This document shows positions 24,488 to 36,528 of a stretch of DNA of 64,000 bases, piece by piece. The position numbers and the translations under genes are program-made. Numbering within the stretch: the stretch's first letter is position 1; every line of letters begins with the position of its first letter. Location of the stretch: assembly GCA_009192285.1 (NCBI GenBank), contig WBVU01000003.1, positions 5,425,973 to 5,489,972 on the forward strand, written 5' to 3'. Source of the DNA: Morchella semilibera (Eukaryota; Ascomycota; Pezizomycetes; Pezizales; Morchellaceae). The notes beneath the pieces are model-generated. The model had not been told where the DNA came from. It saw only the letters and a program-made list of their open reading frames with translations, and made no database searches.

Positions 24488-27400
24488 CCTGCTAGCACGT
24501 TTTTATGTTTCTTTTCTGGCCCGGGTACACCTAAAAGATATATATACCTTGATATATATCCCTGTGAGATTTCGTCGATAAGGAGAATTAAATACTCATC
24601 AGAATAGACGCAGCGCCCACCAACTCTCGCCCAGGCTCTAATCATGATGATTTCATTTACGTCGGAAGGTGTGTATACGTATATATTACCAGTAATATAT
24701 CTTAATTAAACAACCCAATCCAGATTAAACAACATATTTGTTCGCCGGCCGCGGCCGGGAATGCCTACAGCTGATATCGATCTTCAAGTACGTAAGATAT
24801 CATTGATCCTGGCCTCGAATGCGCCCGGTACCTAAGTCATCTATACCTTCCCTGAAATAATTACGAAGTGTAGTGGTAAGTTATAATTAACTCACACTAG
24901 CTACCACAGCACCGCCTATGAGTATTTTCCCTCCCCAAATCACCACGCTACCCCCTTGATCACACAAATAAACTACCAAAACCATGAGCCTTGTGGTGGC
25001 TGATTAACTTGTGTGTAGTGTTGCCATGATGGTAATTATGATGGGCGGAACGTTCATATTGAACTAGTTGTAGGTGCCTCCTCTTCCGGATTCCTAGGCC
25101 TCTATCCCTAGCCTTTAATCTCTCCCACTAGTGATCTATCGCACAAAACGCCACTGTACAGCACTATCTGGGGATGGGAAACGCTTGTATCGATAGTTAG
25201 CCTTAGATTCGGTTAGTCGGCAACTGGGTATATCATTCCGGCATAGGGACAAGCTAAGTAAGTAGGATGCCGGTCCCGGATTCGCAGCAAGGGTGGAAGA
25301 TCCTACAGCTTGGGAGACGAGGTTTATGGTAAGCTATATAAATGCACGACCTACCATAACTCCCCGGTCTCCCCAACCATGAATTTAACATATAGAATCC
25401 AGCCATATCAAACATAAACATCCGGAATGCTACTCAAACCTTAATATTTGTTATACGAAGCCAGCACAATTTTCTGGGAGAGCCCAGTCCATCTAAGGCT
25501 ATCGATTCCTAACCAGCCACTGCCACATGTCCTCCGAGAATGCTTAAGAAAGAACCAACCTACGTAACCATTGTCTGATAAGACTCGCTAGGCATTGGAT
25601 TGGAGAACAGGGCGGAGAGAAAGTCTTCGAATACCGTCGGTTCTTAAAAGAACAGCCCAGGCTCAAAGGGTCAGATCTAAGCCGTCTGATTGGTTGCTTT
25701 AGGTCTTGCTACCATGCACCTATTGCGCTGTCCTTTTGCATTGAACGCGGGTTCTTATTTCGAGACCCAACGGTATATTCACTCCTGCCCCTCTTGTCTC
25801 AAATTCAGTCTCTGAAGACTCGACCAGACTCATATGCGGCCATAAGCCTGTCGGGTGGGGGTATCTTTGATAACCACATGTATGGGAGCCCGATAATGTA
25901 TAAGATACAGTAGTTCAATTTCATGTAGTGTCAACATGTCTGAGATCTTCCAAGTAATCCGTGTATAGCTAGTGCCCGGGACGGGAGCGGGTTAATGTAG
26001 GTACTTCAACGATCGAACGTACCTACATACATGAAGTATATACGTGCAAATTAGAGTATGAACTATAGAAAAAAATTCAAGGATGCGGGTAGGGCGTGAT
26101 CGGCCGTGCAAGGCAAATAGATGACTACATGTAGATAAGTATCTGGTCATCATCCACAGGCCTCATGATCATCTACATACCATTCACCTTAATATATATA
26201 TCCAGAACAGGTATGTAGATGGTTGGCTCGACGCCAAGAGGCTCTAATAATTGATCATCTTTCGTACTAGCGCTATTTATAAACATCTTGGCAATTGCCT
26301 AAACAAGACAAAGCCCAAAATATCTCTCCAAATTGCAAAAGTGGACGGCACATGCAGCTGGGTTTTGAAGTTCGTTCAACTAATCGGATACCCCAGAGAA
26401 GCTATTGTTTTACGGCTGAAGCAGAAGAGGAAGACCACGACTCGAAGATTTGAGTACAATTGGCTGGCAAGGTAACTTCTGCAGCTGATCGAGGCTGAAA
26501 CTCCAAACACGGCTTGTGAGCATGGATCAGGGTACTACAACAGGCGGCTGCAGGAACCACAATCACCACTCTTTACAACTCTGTACCTGAATAGGGTCAT
26601 TTCAACAGTTATCCAGGAACAGGCACACACACACAGTACTGTACACACACCACAATACATTTCCCATGACATTCTCCTCTCAGACTTTGTCTTTGTACCC
26701 ATCGCTCTCCAGCTGGATATATTTACCGGGACTCAGCATCTGAATCTCTCGGTGGATAGGGCCTCCCCTCACACCCCCCGCCCCCCCCCCCCCACCTCCC
26801 TCGTTTTGTGTTTCTCAGTGGGTGTGTGCACGTTCGGAACGAGCCTATATCTCTGCACGTCATTGAGTGGTACCTGAATAAAGTTTTACCGCGAAATAAA
26901 ACGATACCCTGCTCTGATCTAATGTGAGTGGCCAGAGGTCTGTTGCTGGGCGGCGCCGACCCCAAATTGGGGATAATGTTTCCGGCCAGTAATGTCTATG
27001 GACAGCCTGTCGCATGAAAGGGAATCCTTATCGATGATGGTGGTGATGGTTCCTGGCCTTATGCAGGTGTACGGGAAGCCATGTCTTGACGTCCATAGGT
27101 AGATGAAGAAACGTGAGGGGGAAGGAAGAGAGGAAGAGAGGAGGAGGAAGCGAGCTGAGAAGGCTGCAGGTCGTGTGCAGGTGTGTACCTACCTACTCTA
27201 GCGAGATGCGCTCTAGCGAAGGTGGGATACGTGGAGGGACGAGGGACGAGGAACACAATACCACTGGCTCTGCTATCATTTCACTGTGCATTTTCGTTTG
27301 TCTCTGAATACGATATTAGTAAATTAGGGGAAGGAGGAAGAGGCCTAGCTAGGGTCCGACCGGCCTCATGCTCATCCATCGCCAGTCAAAAATGATCAGG

Positions 27401-28003
27401 ATTGAAGGCAGGATCTTTGAGAATAGAATATCTACACCGCGCGCTTTCTGAGATGAGCCTCTTTAGAAAAGCGTATAAGGCCTAGATAGAGTGTATGAGC
27501 TCATCCTCAATTGTCCTAGAAAGAAGCTGTGGGCATATACTGGGTCGGGCGCGCGACTCGAGAAACAATGGTGAGAAGAATGTTCCTATTCAATCCGGTG
27601 AGTGCCTAATTGACCCCCGATAGGTGAACTGGCGTCTGTGTTTATCTATCTATTTCTGCGCCCCATTGTCTTAGACTGCTGGCGTCTATAGGATAGATAA
27701 ATTAATGCCTATAGAAGGGTGACACATCCGGTCTCTATGGTTCATATTTCCATAAATCTGTTCTCTATTCGTACCTACATCGATAGACTGCTCTATTAGC
27801 TCCATTTCTACAACCGTCAACCCCCACCTATAGAATTCATCTCAGCCCGCTCAGCTTTCTGCTGCTGCATCCTACTTATCTCTGCTCCCTCCCCCGGTGG
27901 GACCTCGAGATCACCTCCTCCCCACCTTCTCCACCTCACTTCTCTGGCTAGAATTCCTATACCCATCACCTAGTATCTCCCTCTTTACCACATATACAAC
28001 AAG

Positions 28004-28963
28004 ATGCAGCTCCTCCCGCTTCTCGGCCTCGGCCTGTCAATTCTCATTACTCCCGTCACTGCTCACTCCTGGGTTGAGTGCGTTTCTACAACAGTTTCCA
28101 ACCTTGAGGCTGCCCGCTCTAGTCCCGGCAACCCCCTCCCTGATAATATTTGCAATGGCTACCCCAGAAACAAAGCCTTTGACGGTAATTGGATAGACGA
28201 ATCCACCTACTACTCCTGGAACCTCAATCACCCAGAAAAGAATGCCAATGGCCTCGCCTGTAACCCCACACAAACCAATCAATATCCACCCGGGAAGGCC
28301 ATGACTACCGCTAAGCCCGGCCAAACGCTCCTGATGCGGCATTGGGGCAACGGACACGCCAATTATGCGTATGGCCTTCCCCCTAACAAAGACCCTGGTC
28401 TTGTTCGTGTTTATTGGAAGGGTGCGAAAGAGATGGAGATCACCTCCAAGAGCGAACTGACGAGCGCCAACTGGATGCCCGGGGCGCAGGCCAATTTCTC
28501 AGCGAACTCCATCTGGAGAAGGCTACCGGACGGGCGGCCCGACGATATCGCAAACTATTTCTCAATCACGTTACCGCAGGACATGGAGAATGGACGGCAT
28601 ATGCTGGTATGGGCGTGGGCTGGCGAGCGGGGGTTTCTGAACAATGGTCCTGGGTGGAAGGCTGGGGATTATGACAACGAATGGGTGAATACATACTCGA
28701 CATGTTTCGACATCATGATTGAGGGGTCCTCGTTTAATGGCCCTTCGGCGGGAGCTGGTAACGGTGGTGACGATGGTGGTGCGTCAGAGATGTGCAATAA
28801 TACACCGTGTAGGAGGGGGGGTATGGCTTCTGCGGTGTGCACCGGGGCGTCATGCCCGCCGTGTAGGTATCGCAAGCCGGACGGTGTTGATTGCTATGAG
28901 TATAATGGCGGGAAGTGTCCGTTTGGAAGTGCGTTTGACTGCAAACTGAACAAGCAGGTGTAG
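28004..28963 (+). CDS. Secreted His-brace (LPMO-like) protein with Cys-rich tail
   Basis: An intronless gene of 319 residues. Residues 1-20 form a clear signal peptide (MQLLPLLGLGLSILITPVTA). Cleavage after TA leaves His21 as the first mature residue in HSWVEC. A mature N-terminal His together with a later His in RHWGNGHANYAYG (His118, or His113) is the pattern of a copper histidine brace, as in lytic polysaccharide monooxygenases and related fungal copper proteins. Positions 26, 50 and 86 carry cysteines, probably disulphide-linked. The core ends around residue 245. A Gly/Ser/Asp linker follows, then a tail of about 55 residues with eight cysteines (CNNTPC, VCTGASCPPC, DCYEYNGGKC, DC), likely a small disulphide-rich module. 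I cannot assign an AA family; substrate and activity are inference. The protein acts outside the cell. A CT-rich leader precedes the ATG, which is the first in frame and the only one that gives the signal peptide. Confidence 0.75.
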   Translation: MQLLPLLGLGLSILITPVTAHSWVECVSTTVSNLEAARSSPGNPLPDNICNGYPRNKAFDGNWIDESTYYSWNLNHPEKNANGLACNPTQTNQYPPGKAMTTAKPGQTLLMRHWGNGHANYAYGLPPNKDPGLVRVYWKGAKEMEITSKSELTSANWMPGAQANFSANSIWRRLPDGRPDDIANYFSITLPQDMENGRHMLVWAWAGERGFLNNGPGWKAGDYDNEWVNTYSTCFDIMIEGSSFNGPSAGAGNGGDDGGASEMCNNTPCRRGGMASAVCTGASCPPCRYRKPDGVDCYEYNGGKCPFGSAFDCKLNKQV

Positions 28964-30925
28964 CGAGCGATTGGGGGTTTTTTTTTGTGTTTTATGTGAT
29001 TATGATGATAATGATGGTGATGGACATTCTTTTGTTGTTTCTGTTTTTATTCCCCCTCTCTTACCTGCGCCTGTCCTCTGGGCGAGGCTGGACAGTGGGA
29101 TGGGATACATAGTTTTCTTTTTTAATGAGGAGTTATTGGCTAGGTAAATAAATAAAAGAAAAAAATACATAAATTAGCTAGACAATCTTATCGTCTTCTC
29201 ATCGATATGTTTTTGTTGGGCTTATGTTACGGCTAGAAGTTGACGGAGCATATATCGACCGATCGAGTAGACATAGAGTAGAGTACCGAGTGATCGGCCG
29301 TGCCTAGTCAAGTGGTAGCATATCCGGAGGGTATCAGTCAGTAGAGTATATCTGTGCGCACAAGGCGCAATTCTCGCTTGCATAAGGTTTGTCTCACCCC
29401 CCAACCTAGGCTGGGTGCCGTACCTGTCAATCTCTTAATACACGTGGTACAAAGAAGACCCAAGCAAAACAAGTGGGCAGCGGCAACGAAACGAGACCGA
29501 TTTTTAAATTTGGTAGAGGCTATATTGTATATGGGTGTTTATTTATGTACTTATCTATAGTATAGCAAGGGCGTTTCATATTGTTGTCGGCGCGCTTGCG
29601 GTTTTGGGATCGCGGCGCGCGGCCTGTAGCGCGATAAAGGGCTGGCGGGGTTTGCTTTTGCTGGAAGCGCCAAGTTGTATATTTGGGACCCAGGGGACTC
29701 TCGTAAGATGTAGCTTCTTATCTTGACTGGCCATGGGGTTTGTAGGTGTAGTCCAGTTGGGATGTGGCATTGAGTGACGTGGGGGGTAAAGGCGACGTGA
29801 TAGCTCATGGTCGGAGACTATACGGAAGAGCTAGGCTGTTGGCGGTCTTGATCGGGGGGAGCTGAGAGTGGTTTGCTCCCGGCTATAGAGTGTATATATA
29901 GAAAGGACCAGGTGTGGTGGAGGCACTTAAGGGGTTTCATATATGTCGGTCGGAAGAGAACCCAAGGGTGCAGTAAATCGTCGCCCTAATATGGACAGGT
30001 ACAGGCCTATAGCACTCTCAAACCCTATGACCCATTAATTGCAGCTCCAAGGTCCTCCCATATATATATATATATATATGCCTGTGAGACGATTTAGGAA
30101 TTAGCTATGTAGCTCCATGTAGCCATACGGTATGGTGAAGTAGACTGTTGTACTTGAATTGAATGTATTGAGCACCAGGGCCACCATGGAAAGTTGAGAT
30201 GTATACGTGCATGTTGTGCAGACACCCCAAAGACCCGAGTGATGGCCGATGTCTAACTAGCGTCGCATCCACAGGCAACGTCGTCGTTTAACGTCACGTC
30301 ATGTCAGCTCTAGATCTCTCCTCCACAACACCTCGCTCCAACGCCGTCTCTATCATCACACCACACTCTCATCGGTATCCGCGCTTGTATCATGTTATCG
30401 ATTCTTGGAGGATGGTGGGAGGGGGAGGGGCGTGTATATATCCTCCATCCGGATCCACTGAAGCCAGCAGACAGGCTCGTAGCCTCTATGGGTGCTACAG
30501 ACAACTGTTTACCCCGAGTAACTAACTCTTATGTTACTCCTGTACGTATCCGAGTGGTCCTCCACAGCGTTCTGGGTGGCGGGTAGAGGGGAGTGGCCAG
30601 ATCAATAGTAGGTACTACGGGCCGTACAGGTACATATTGCTAACTGCGCTGTGCTTTTAGGCTGTAATTAGACGGCAAATAATAGGCCTCTGTTTGATTC
30701 GTTAACAGGATGCCTACAGCAGACGAAAACAAAATAAGTCTCGGAAACATCCCGCCCTTGGTCCTGGCGGGCCAATAGCAGGCCGGCTATTGCGGGCTAC
30801 AGCGTACGGAGATTTCACCGTGTTTTACTTACAGGTATGTGACGGGGCTTTGGTTACATAGTCGGCTGCGTTGCGCGTGTTGCTGGTGCCAAGACGTGGT
30901 AACCTATAGTTGCGAGTGATGGGTG

Positions 30926-31038
30926 GTGTCTAGTGGGCGATTTCTTTTTTTTTCTTCGTTTAATTCATACTCATATGCAGCCTTCCGGCTATGACGGCGT
31001 ACCAAATCCTCTCCAAGAGACCAGTGTCTAGTGGGCGA
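30926..31038 (-). mobile_element. Retroposon footprint D with target-site duplication
   Basis: A perfect 15-bp direct repeat, GTGTCTAGTGGGCGA, lies at 30926-30940 and 31024-31038. The 83-bp insert starts with a T-rich tract, so it is reversed. On the minus strand it ends AAGGCTGCATATGAGTATGA, then ATTAAACGAAG and A-rich sequence. The GGCTGCAT motif matches footprint C. Confidence 0.8.
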
Positions 31039-31544
31039 ATCTGTCAGGATTTATCGGCGATGGCAGAGCTTAACGGCGTATATACAGGGCGCATCATTCA
31101 GAGGGATATCAGATATTAGCACAGGTCTTAATCGCGGGCACAACCCTGATTACTCACGGATATTGTCCCTATTTTCTGACCCTCCGTACATGCAATATAG
31201 TTACTGGTCACAAGTCATAGGACATAACAAAACAAGCTCAAAATGGTGTATCCTTACCAGCCCATATCTGCAAACTCTTCTTTGCAAGGGAGGTTCGGAT
31301 AGGCCTCTAGTGTAGGAACATGCATACTACCACAACCAGCCAGATACACTTACCAGGCTTTAATTACCACCTCTCATTAGGATATGTGCGGGCACTGCTC
31401 GTCTTGGGCTGCCATGACATAGCCTATAGCTACGACCGCTAACTACTAGTGCCATACGGCCGGGCAATATCTTAACACCCAACTACATACTAGTTCCCTA
31501 TCTCAAAGTGGAATAAACAGAATAAAATAACTTTTGGAGACGGC

Positions 31545-31707
31545 AGGGTCGGCTCCTTTTTTTTGCTATGACAATATCACACCACCCCAGGATCTCCTCC
31601 GCCACCTTCTTCAACAAAGAAAGCATAACAAAGGGAAATCATAACAACAAAGTACACGCAATCATTACACCATTCTGTCTACTCCACTCCCCTAGGGTCG
31701 GCTCCTT
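31545..31707 (-). mobile_element. Retroposon footprint E with target-site duplication
   Basis: AGGGTCGGCTCCTT occurs at 31545-31558 and 31694-31707. The insert of about 135 bp begins with poly-T (reverse orientation). Read on the minus strand it ends GATATTGTCATAGC and poly(A). It is the longest of the six and does not clearly share the TGATG-AAAC end of the others, so it may be a different element or a copied transcript fragment. Confidence 0.7.
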
Positions 31708-32401
31708 GGTTTGTCTGGACTACCTACCAGGTGTTATTGGGCCATTTATTGCATTGGCTATATACCAGGCGTTAAAGTTCTAGCTATATGTCATGTTGAA
31801 AGCGTAAGATCGGGTGATATCCTACGAGTAATCAAGCTGGGGGCCTATAACCTAAACGACCGTAGACCGCACCGCGGCAAAGAGAAAACAGGACGGAATT
31901 TCTTTTAATCCTCTTCAGCCTCTTTGGACTCGGCTATGCTGGTGCTTGGACAGCGGCCATAGCCGTGGATTTAGCAAGCACGCTGTCCAGAGGGACGACA
32001 GCCATGTAAGTAGCTTTGAGAGCATTAGTGATGGAGAGGCGTACATTTGGATAGAGTCAAGAAAGCCCGCTTAGTGCCGGGGCCGGTCATGATCTTGAGG
32101 TAAAGGTCTCGGCTTGGGGCGGAGCGTCGGGGTTTTTAGAGTAGAGTTAGGGGCTATGGTTAGGAGCAGGTTCGGGTGGTATTTTTGGAAGCGAACTGTC
32201 GGTGCCTGTTCGTTCTAGCTGGGGATTGGGGATGTCATCTGTTATGGCTCTTGTTCTATTGTTGGCTCCCCACCTCCCAATAATTTCGCTGACGACGTTG
32301 GTTTCTTTCGACTCTTCCTGGTATTTCCTTTAGTTGTCCTTTATTCTATGGTCCGTCAATGTTGACCCTCATATAGTAGAGGGATGAGATTGGTGGATAT
32401 A

Positions 32402-32575
32402 AACAGTATGAAAAAACGGGGTGAAATCACCACCATTGGACTACGGAATTTAGTGACGAATATCAAAATAAACCAATATTCTAAGAGGAATACTGTACCA
32501 ATACCGTATTCTTAGTGCCTTGATGGGGGGTATACGTACTTACATAGCCACTTCTTTTTGTGGTACTGTATTCTC
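32402..32575 (-). mobile_element. MITE-like repeat, family R4, copy 3
   Basis: Reads in reverse relative to the copies at 3922 and 13984: AACAGTATGAAAAAACGGGG at its left end, ACTACGGAATTTAGTGACGA inside, and TTTTTGTGGTACTGTATTC at its right end. It is more diverged internally than the other two copies. Confidence 0.65.
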
Positions 32576-33373
32576 TAGAGTAGTACACCGATTTACACTT
32601 TGCTCTGCTTTGTCTGCATTGACCAAAAATAAACTCCAACCCGCCTCAAAACTCAAAACCGGTTCTGAGTACCAGTTCTAAGAAGGGTGTTACACCCAGT
32701 TCCTGTCACTCCAGTCCGTGGGGGAGGGTCATACTGCGGCTGAATTATCATACTGACTATGATAACAAAATGTGAAGCATGAGAACATGTGGTGTCGATG
32801 CATTCAACATTTAACGTCGCGACTCGCTAGAGCAGCACCCACCCGCACTAAAGTTGAGTGCCCTAACCCACACCATCTCTAGTAGTATTTTGCCAAGCCG
32901 TAGCGCGAGACTACATGTGGTGATAAAAGTGAAATGTTAAACATAGAGAGTGAAATGTTAAACACACATATAGAGTACGTATGATAGTATACACCTCTGC
33001 CCCTTCCATGATCACCCAGGGTTCCATCATACTAACCGAAGGTTGAGTATAACCTATAACGAAGCGCCTATCCGCACCGCGCGCGGTGCCAAGTGCCAGT
33101 CCCCAATCCAATTACAACAAACGGTTTCACTGTCCAAGTTTGGTCAAGCTTGCTTTAGGCGCCCATATCTGGGATTAGAGGTCCGAGTGATAGGCTGTGC
33201 CTAACCAACGTTGGCAGTACAAACCTTAGCTGCCGCATTAATAGATTGCAGGGTTTAAATGGCCCTACCTCTAGATCTCCTCCTTCCTTGTAGACACGTG
33301 CACAAGGATATCAAGCTAGGGGGGGGGTCAAGCATAGGCTCGAAAACGCGGGTGGGCATTCACTGGTCAGTTA

Positions 33374-33503
33374 TACTCGTACTTTCCTGACGTTTGGAAA
33401 AATGACCGCTATTGCATGCCATACAAATACGCGCCAAGTCCAAAATTTAGTATGGTGTGCAATAGTGGTCCATTTCCCAAACGTCAGGAAAGTACGAGTA
33501 GTA
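33374..33503. mobile_element. Foldback element, family R2, copy 3
   Basis: Arms of about 52 bp: ACTCGTACTTTCCTGACGTT, then TGGAAAAATGACCGCTATTG and CATGCCATAC on the left. The right arm is nearly the exact reverse complement, ending AACGTCAGGAAAGTACGAGT. About 25 bp separate them. High arm identity suggests this is the youngest of the three copies. Confidence 0.75.
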
Positions 33504-36500
33504 CTAAGTACTCATCCATAGACTCCGCATCATCAGCACAAGCCGCTGACTGGCTTGGGTCATGTCATGTCATTTTTTTTTTATATATTATCGCCCATCT
33601 CTCGAGAACCACTCGGCTAGTGGATCGAATACCATCATGGGATGAAGATGCATGGACCCTTATGCGAAGATCTAGAGATGGCAGAATTAATGGCTGCGCT
33701 GACTATATACCTGTAGTTGTGCTTCTCAGTTTTAGAACCTTGGCGAATCAGGCTGGTGTGTCGTCGTGGTTAGTACGATTCGAGCTGCCCATGGAACGCT
33801 CAAGCATTAGCTTTAGCTAGTTGATTTGGCGTCGAGGCATACACACACAGACCCCATCACCCGTAGTGGCTGTGGGGTGAGGTAGTTTTTGGTATGTAGC
33901 TAGTGGTAAGGGATTAGCTTGCTACCGCCTCTTTCCCTGACTCTTCATATTAATACTAATAGAAGTAATGCTAGGCTTAAGACAGAATTTACCCCAATAC
34001 CAACACCCAGTCCTGTAGTCTTAAAGATACAATATAAAAGGTTACCACAACTATAAGCGGATGTCTGGGGAGCCAAAGTATCTAATGTACGGTTCCCAGA
34101 TGCAATCTTTAAACAACACTTTTACAACATTAGAGAATCCGAGCTGGTTTGGGGGAAACTAGCATAATTTAACTGAGGGCTCTGAGGCCCACCAATTATT
34201 AATTCTGGTTTGCCGTACGTAGGTTAGTTGAGGTGGTGCCTATGGGTTTATTTTATATATGCATGCCTAAGGTACTGGCTAGTCTTTCTATACGAGCCCC
34301 CAAAAGTTCAGAAAATAGGGGCTTGAGATAAATACCCTTCTTTGTTTCTCAAGAGTTAATTACTCGGAGTAATTGTAAGTGCATGTAAGAGTCCAAGTTT
34401 TAGAGCAAACTCGCATGAGCGACCCAATCGCCGAACTTCTAGAAGGGGAGTTTTGAAGAGAAAAGGTCACATTTGCCGCAATGGTGGTTGGAGTTATATT
34501 ACTGCACGACCAGCAAGATAACGCTTTATTGCACAGCCCCCGGGGGTGGGGCAGTGACTTCATTGTATGTACATATGTAGGTACGTACTCTCCGTTATGA
34601 TTACGGGTTCATGGTGTTTAAATCACTGAGCACTAGGCAACTCTCTTATGAGGCCCTCGAGTGGTTTTAAGGAATATAAAGCGTATATACTCAGGATTGC
34701 CATATCTTCCTGGCCACATGCAATTAATATACAATACCCACATCCGTTGTCATCTCAAGGGTTAGGGTTAATATGAGCCTTCCCCTTGGTGCCAACACAT
34801 GTTCAAAGCTCAAACAGAATTGCAATGAGCTGTAAGGATAAGAACCTGCCTAGACATACGTTACATCCGTATTTCCCCAGGACTATTGGATCACCACAGA
34901 TAGATCATGTATAAACTGTGAGCGATCTAAAATCTTCAGACAACTTGTAATATGCATCCTAATCTTATAATACGTGGTTTGTGTTTAAGTAAAACAGGGG
35001 GAGCCTGGGAACATGGAGTTTATCGCATGCGACCGCGGCGATGGCTGATGGTCCCAGTCGATTGGGATCTTACTTATCTACCCCATGGGGAAGAGTCAGC
35101 CACCAACGAGCCAGATAAATTTAAAGAAATAGAGGAGAAGGAGGGGTGATATCTGTCGCTCTACAGAGACTTGGTTTTTGGTGGTGGTATCGGACAAGCA
35201 GGCACAGATATTACCTACTGATCTAGAGTACAGCCTCTGGTATAATTAGTGTAGAAACAGGGGTCTAAAAACAGGGTTTAGGTGGCTGGCCCAACCAATA
35301 GAACTCTTGTCACACTTCTATAATAATTCTGCCAGAGGCTGTACCATCATGCTCCTCATGGCTGCAGGGATACCACGAAACACTCAACCTGTACCGACCT
35401 TCGCAGCTCCACCCTCCCCCATGAAACCGCATCCAAAACATAATGGAAAAACGTTGAACTCGTCACACGGCGAACCCCTCTTGTGTTCTCAGAGTTTTGT
35501 CTCACAGAAGGGTATGGAAAGTACCGTCAGTTAGAACAGCCTAGGTTCAAAGTTCTGATTGGGTGGGGGATTTTCTTTTTGCCAAGCTTGCCGTTGAAGC
35601 TGCATATGTGAGTAGCACAAGCACATGTGCTACAGAGAGGCTGTGCAAAATACCAGGTGGTCTAACGTATGCAGCTATTGTAGGACCTGTAGGCGCACCC
35701 TAAATCAACAGTATCTTACAAGTCTGTATTTAAACTTCAATTATCCTGGCAGTGTCACTCCGGATCTCCAGCGAGGCATACCGGAGAATAGGTGACCTTG
35801 GTAGATCCCTTTTTTTGAGGCTCGATTCCATCTTCTTTAGGCAGGAGGGTACTAGATACAGTTCGCGACAAATCGAGCCATAAACTCCCTAGGCTAAGTA
35901 ACACGCTTTTTCCAGTGGCGGCCGGAAAACCCGGAAGTCTCAAGTACAATGTTTAGTATTTCCAGAGTCGTAGATCCCCTAGGTTAGAGTAGGCAGGTAT
36001 GGTAATTAGTAATTACTAATTCATAGGACCGCTAACTGGGGCCAGGGGTGAGTAACTGTGAATTTACTTTCTAGTCTAGAGTAGGCACTCTACCGGGCGC
36101 TCGGAGACTGCCAAGCGCTGTCACCCCTCCAAACTGGAGTACCTGAGATACAACATCCCATTGGCCTAGCCCGTATTCGAAGTCATGCCCACTATTTCTC
36201 TCAGCAGGTTTGCGGAATATTGTGGTTGCAATTTCTTACTTATTAGCCTCGCCTCAGAACGCCAATTGTAACTTCTATCATTCCACCAATGATTGCTTTT
36301 CCCTTGATTTCGTGATCTCTTTGAAAGGTGGCTTGCAGCACCTGTCACCCACTTTGTAACCTGCAGTGTCATGGAAAATTAGAGTGGTACCCCCTTCCCA
36401 CTGGGACGTTCCGAGCGGGTGCGTAGATGGACCTCTATGAATACCCTGGTAAAAGGCAAAACATATATGTATATCTAGCGGTCCCTCCCTGCCTTGCACA

Positions 36501-36528
36501 CCTGGAGTTGCTATAAGCCTTCAACGCA

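Larger units (their letters stand above)
19075..28003. other. Long gene-free stretch
   Basis: About 9 kb with no supported gene. It contains a foldback element (19885-20010), two retroposon footprints (23058-23135 and 24433-24487), poly-C near 26780 and a CA run near 26625. Open frames reach about 145 codons (19820-20257, minus), but that one overlaps the foldback element and is not protein-like. The last 150 bp before 28004 are CT-rich, as expected for a fungal promoter and 5' leader. Confidence 0.5.
28964..36528. other. Long gene-free stretch
   Basis: No supported gene in 7.5 kb. It contains an AT run near 30058-30080, retroposon footprints at 30926-31038 and 31545-31707, a MITE copy at 32402-32575 and a foldback element at 33374-33503. 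A short motif, CCGAGTGAT-GGC-GTGCCTA, recurs near 29286 and 33181 and may mark another low-copy repeat. T-rich DNA just after 28963 is the likely 3' end of the preceding gene. Confidence 0.5.
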
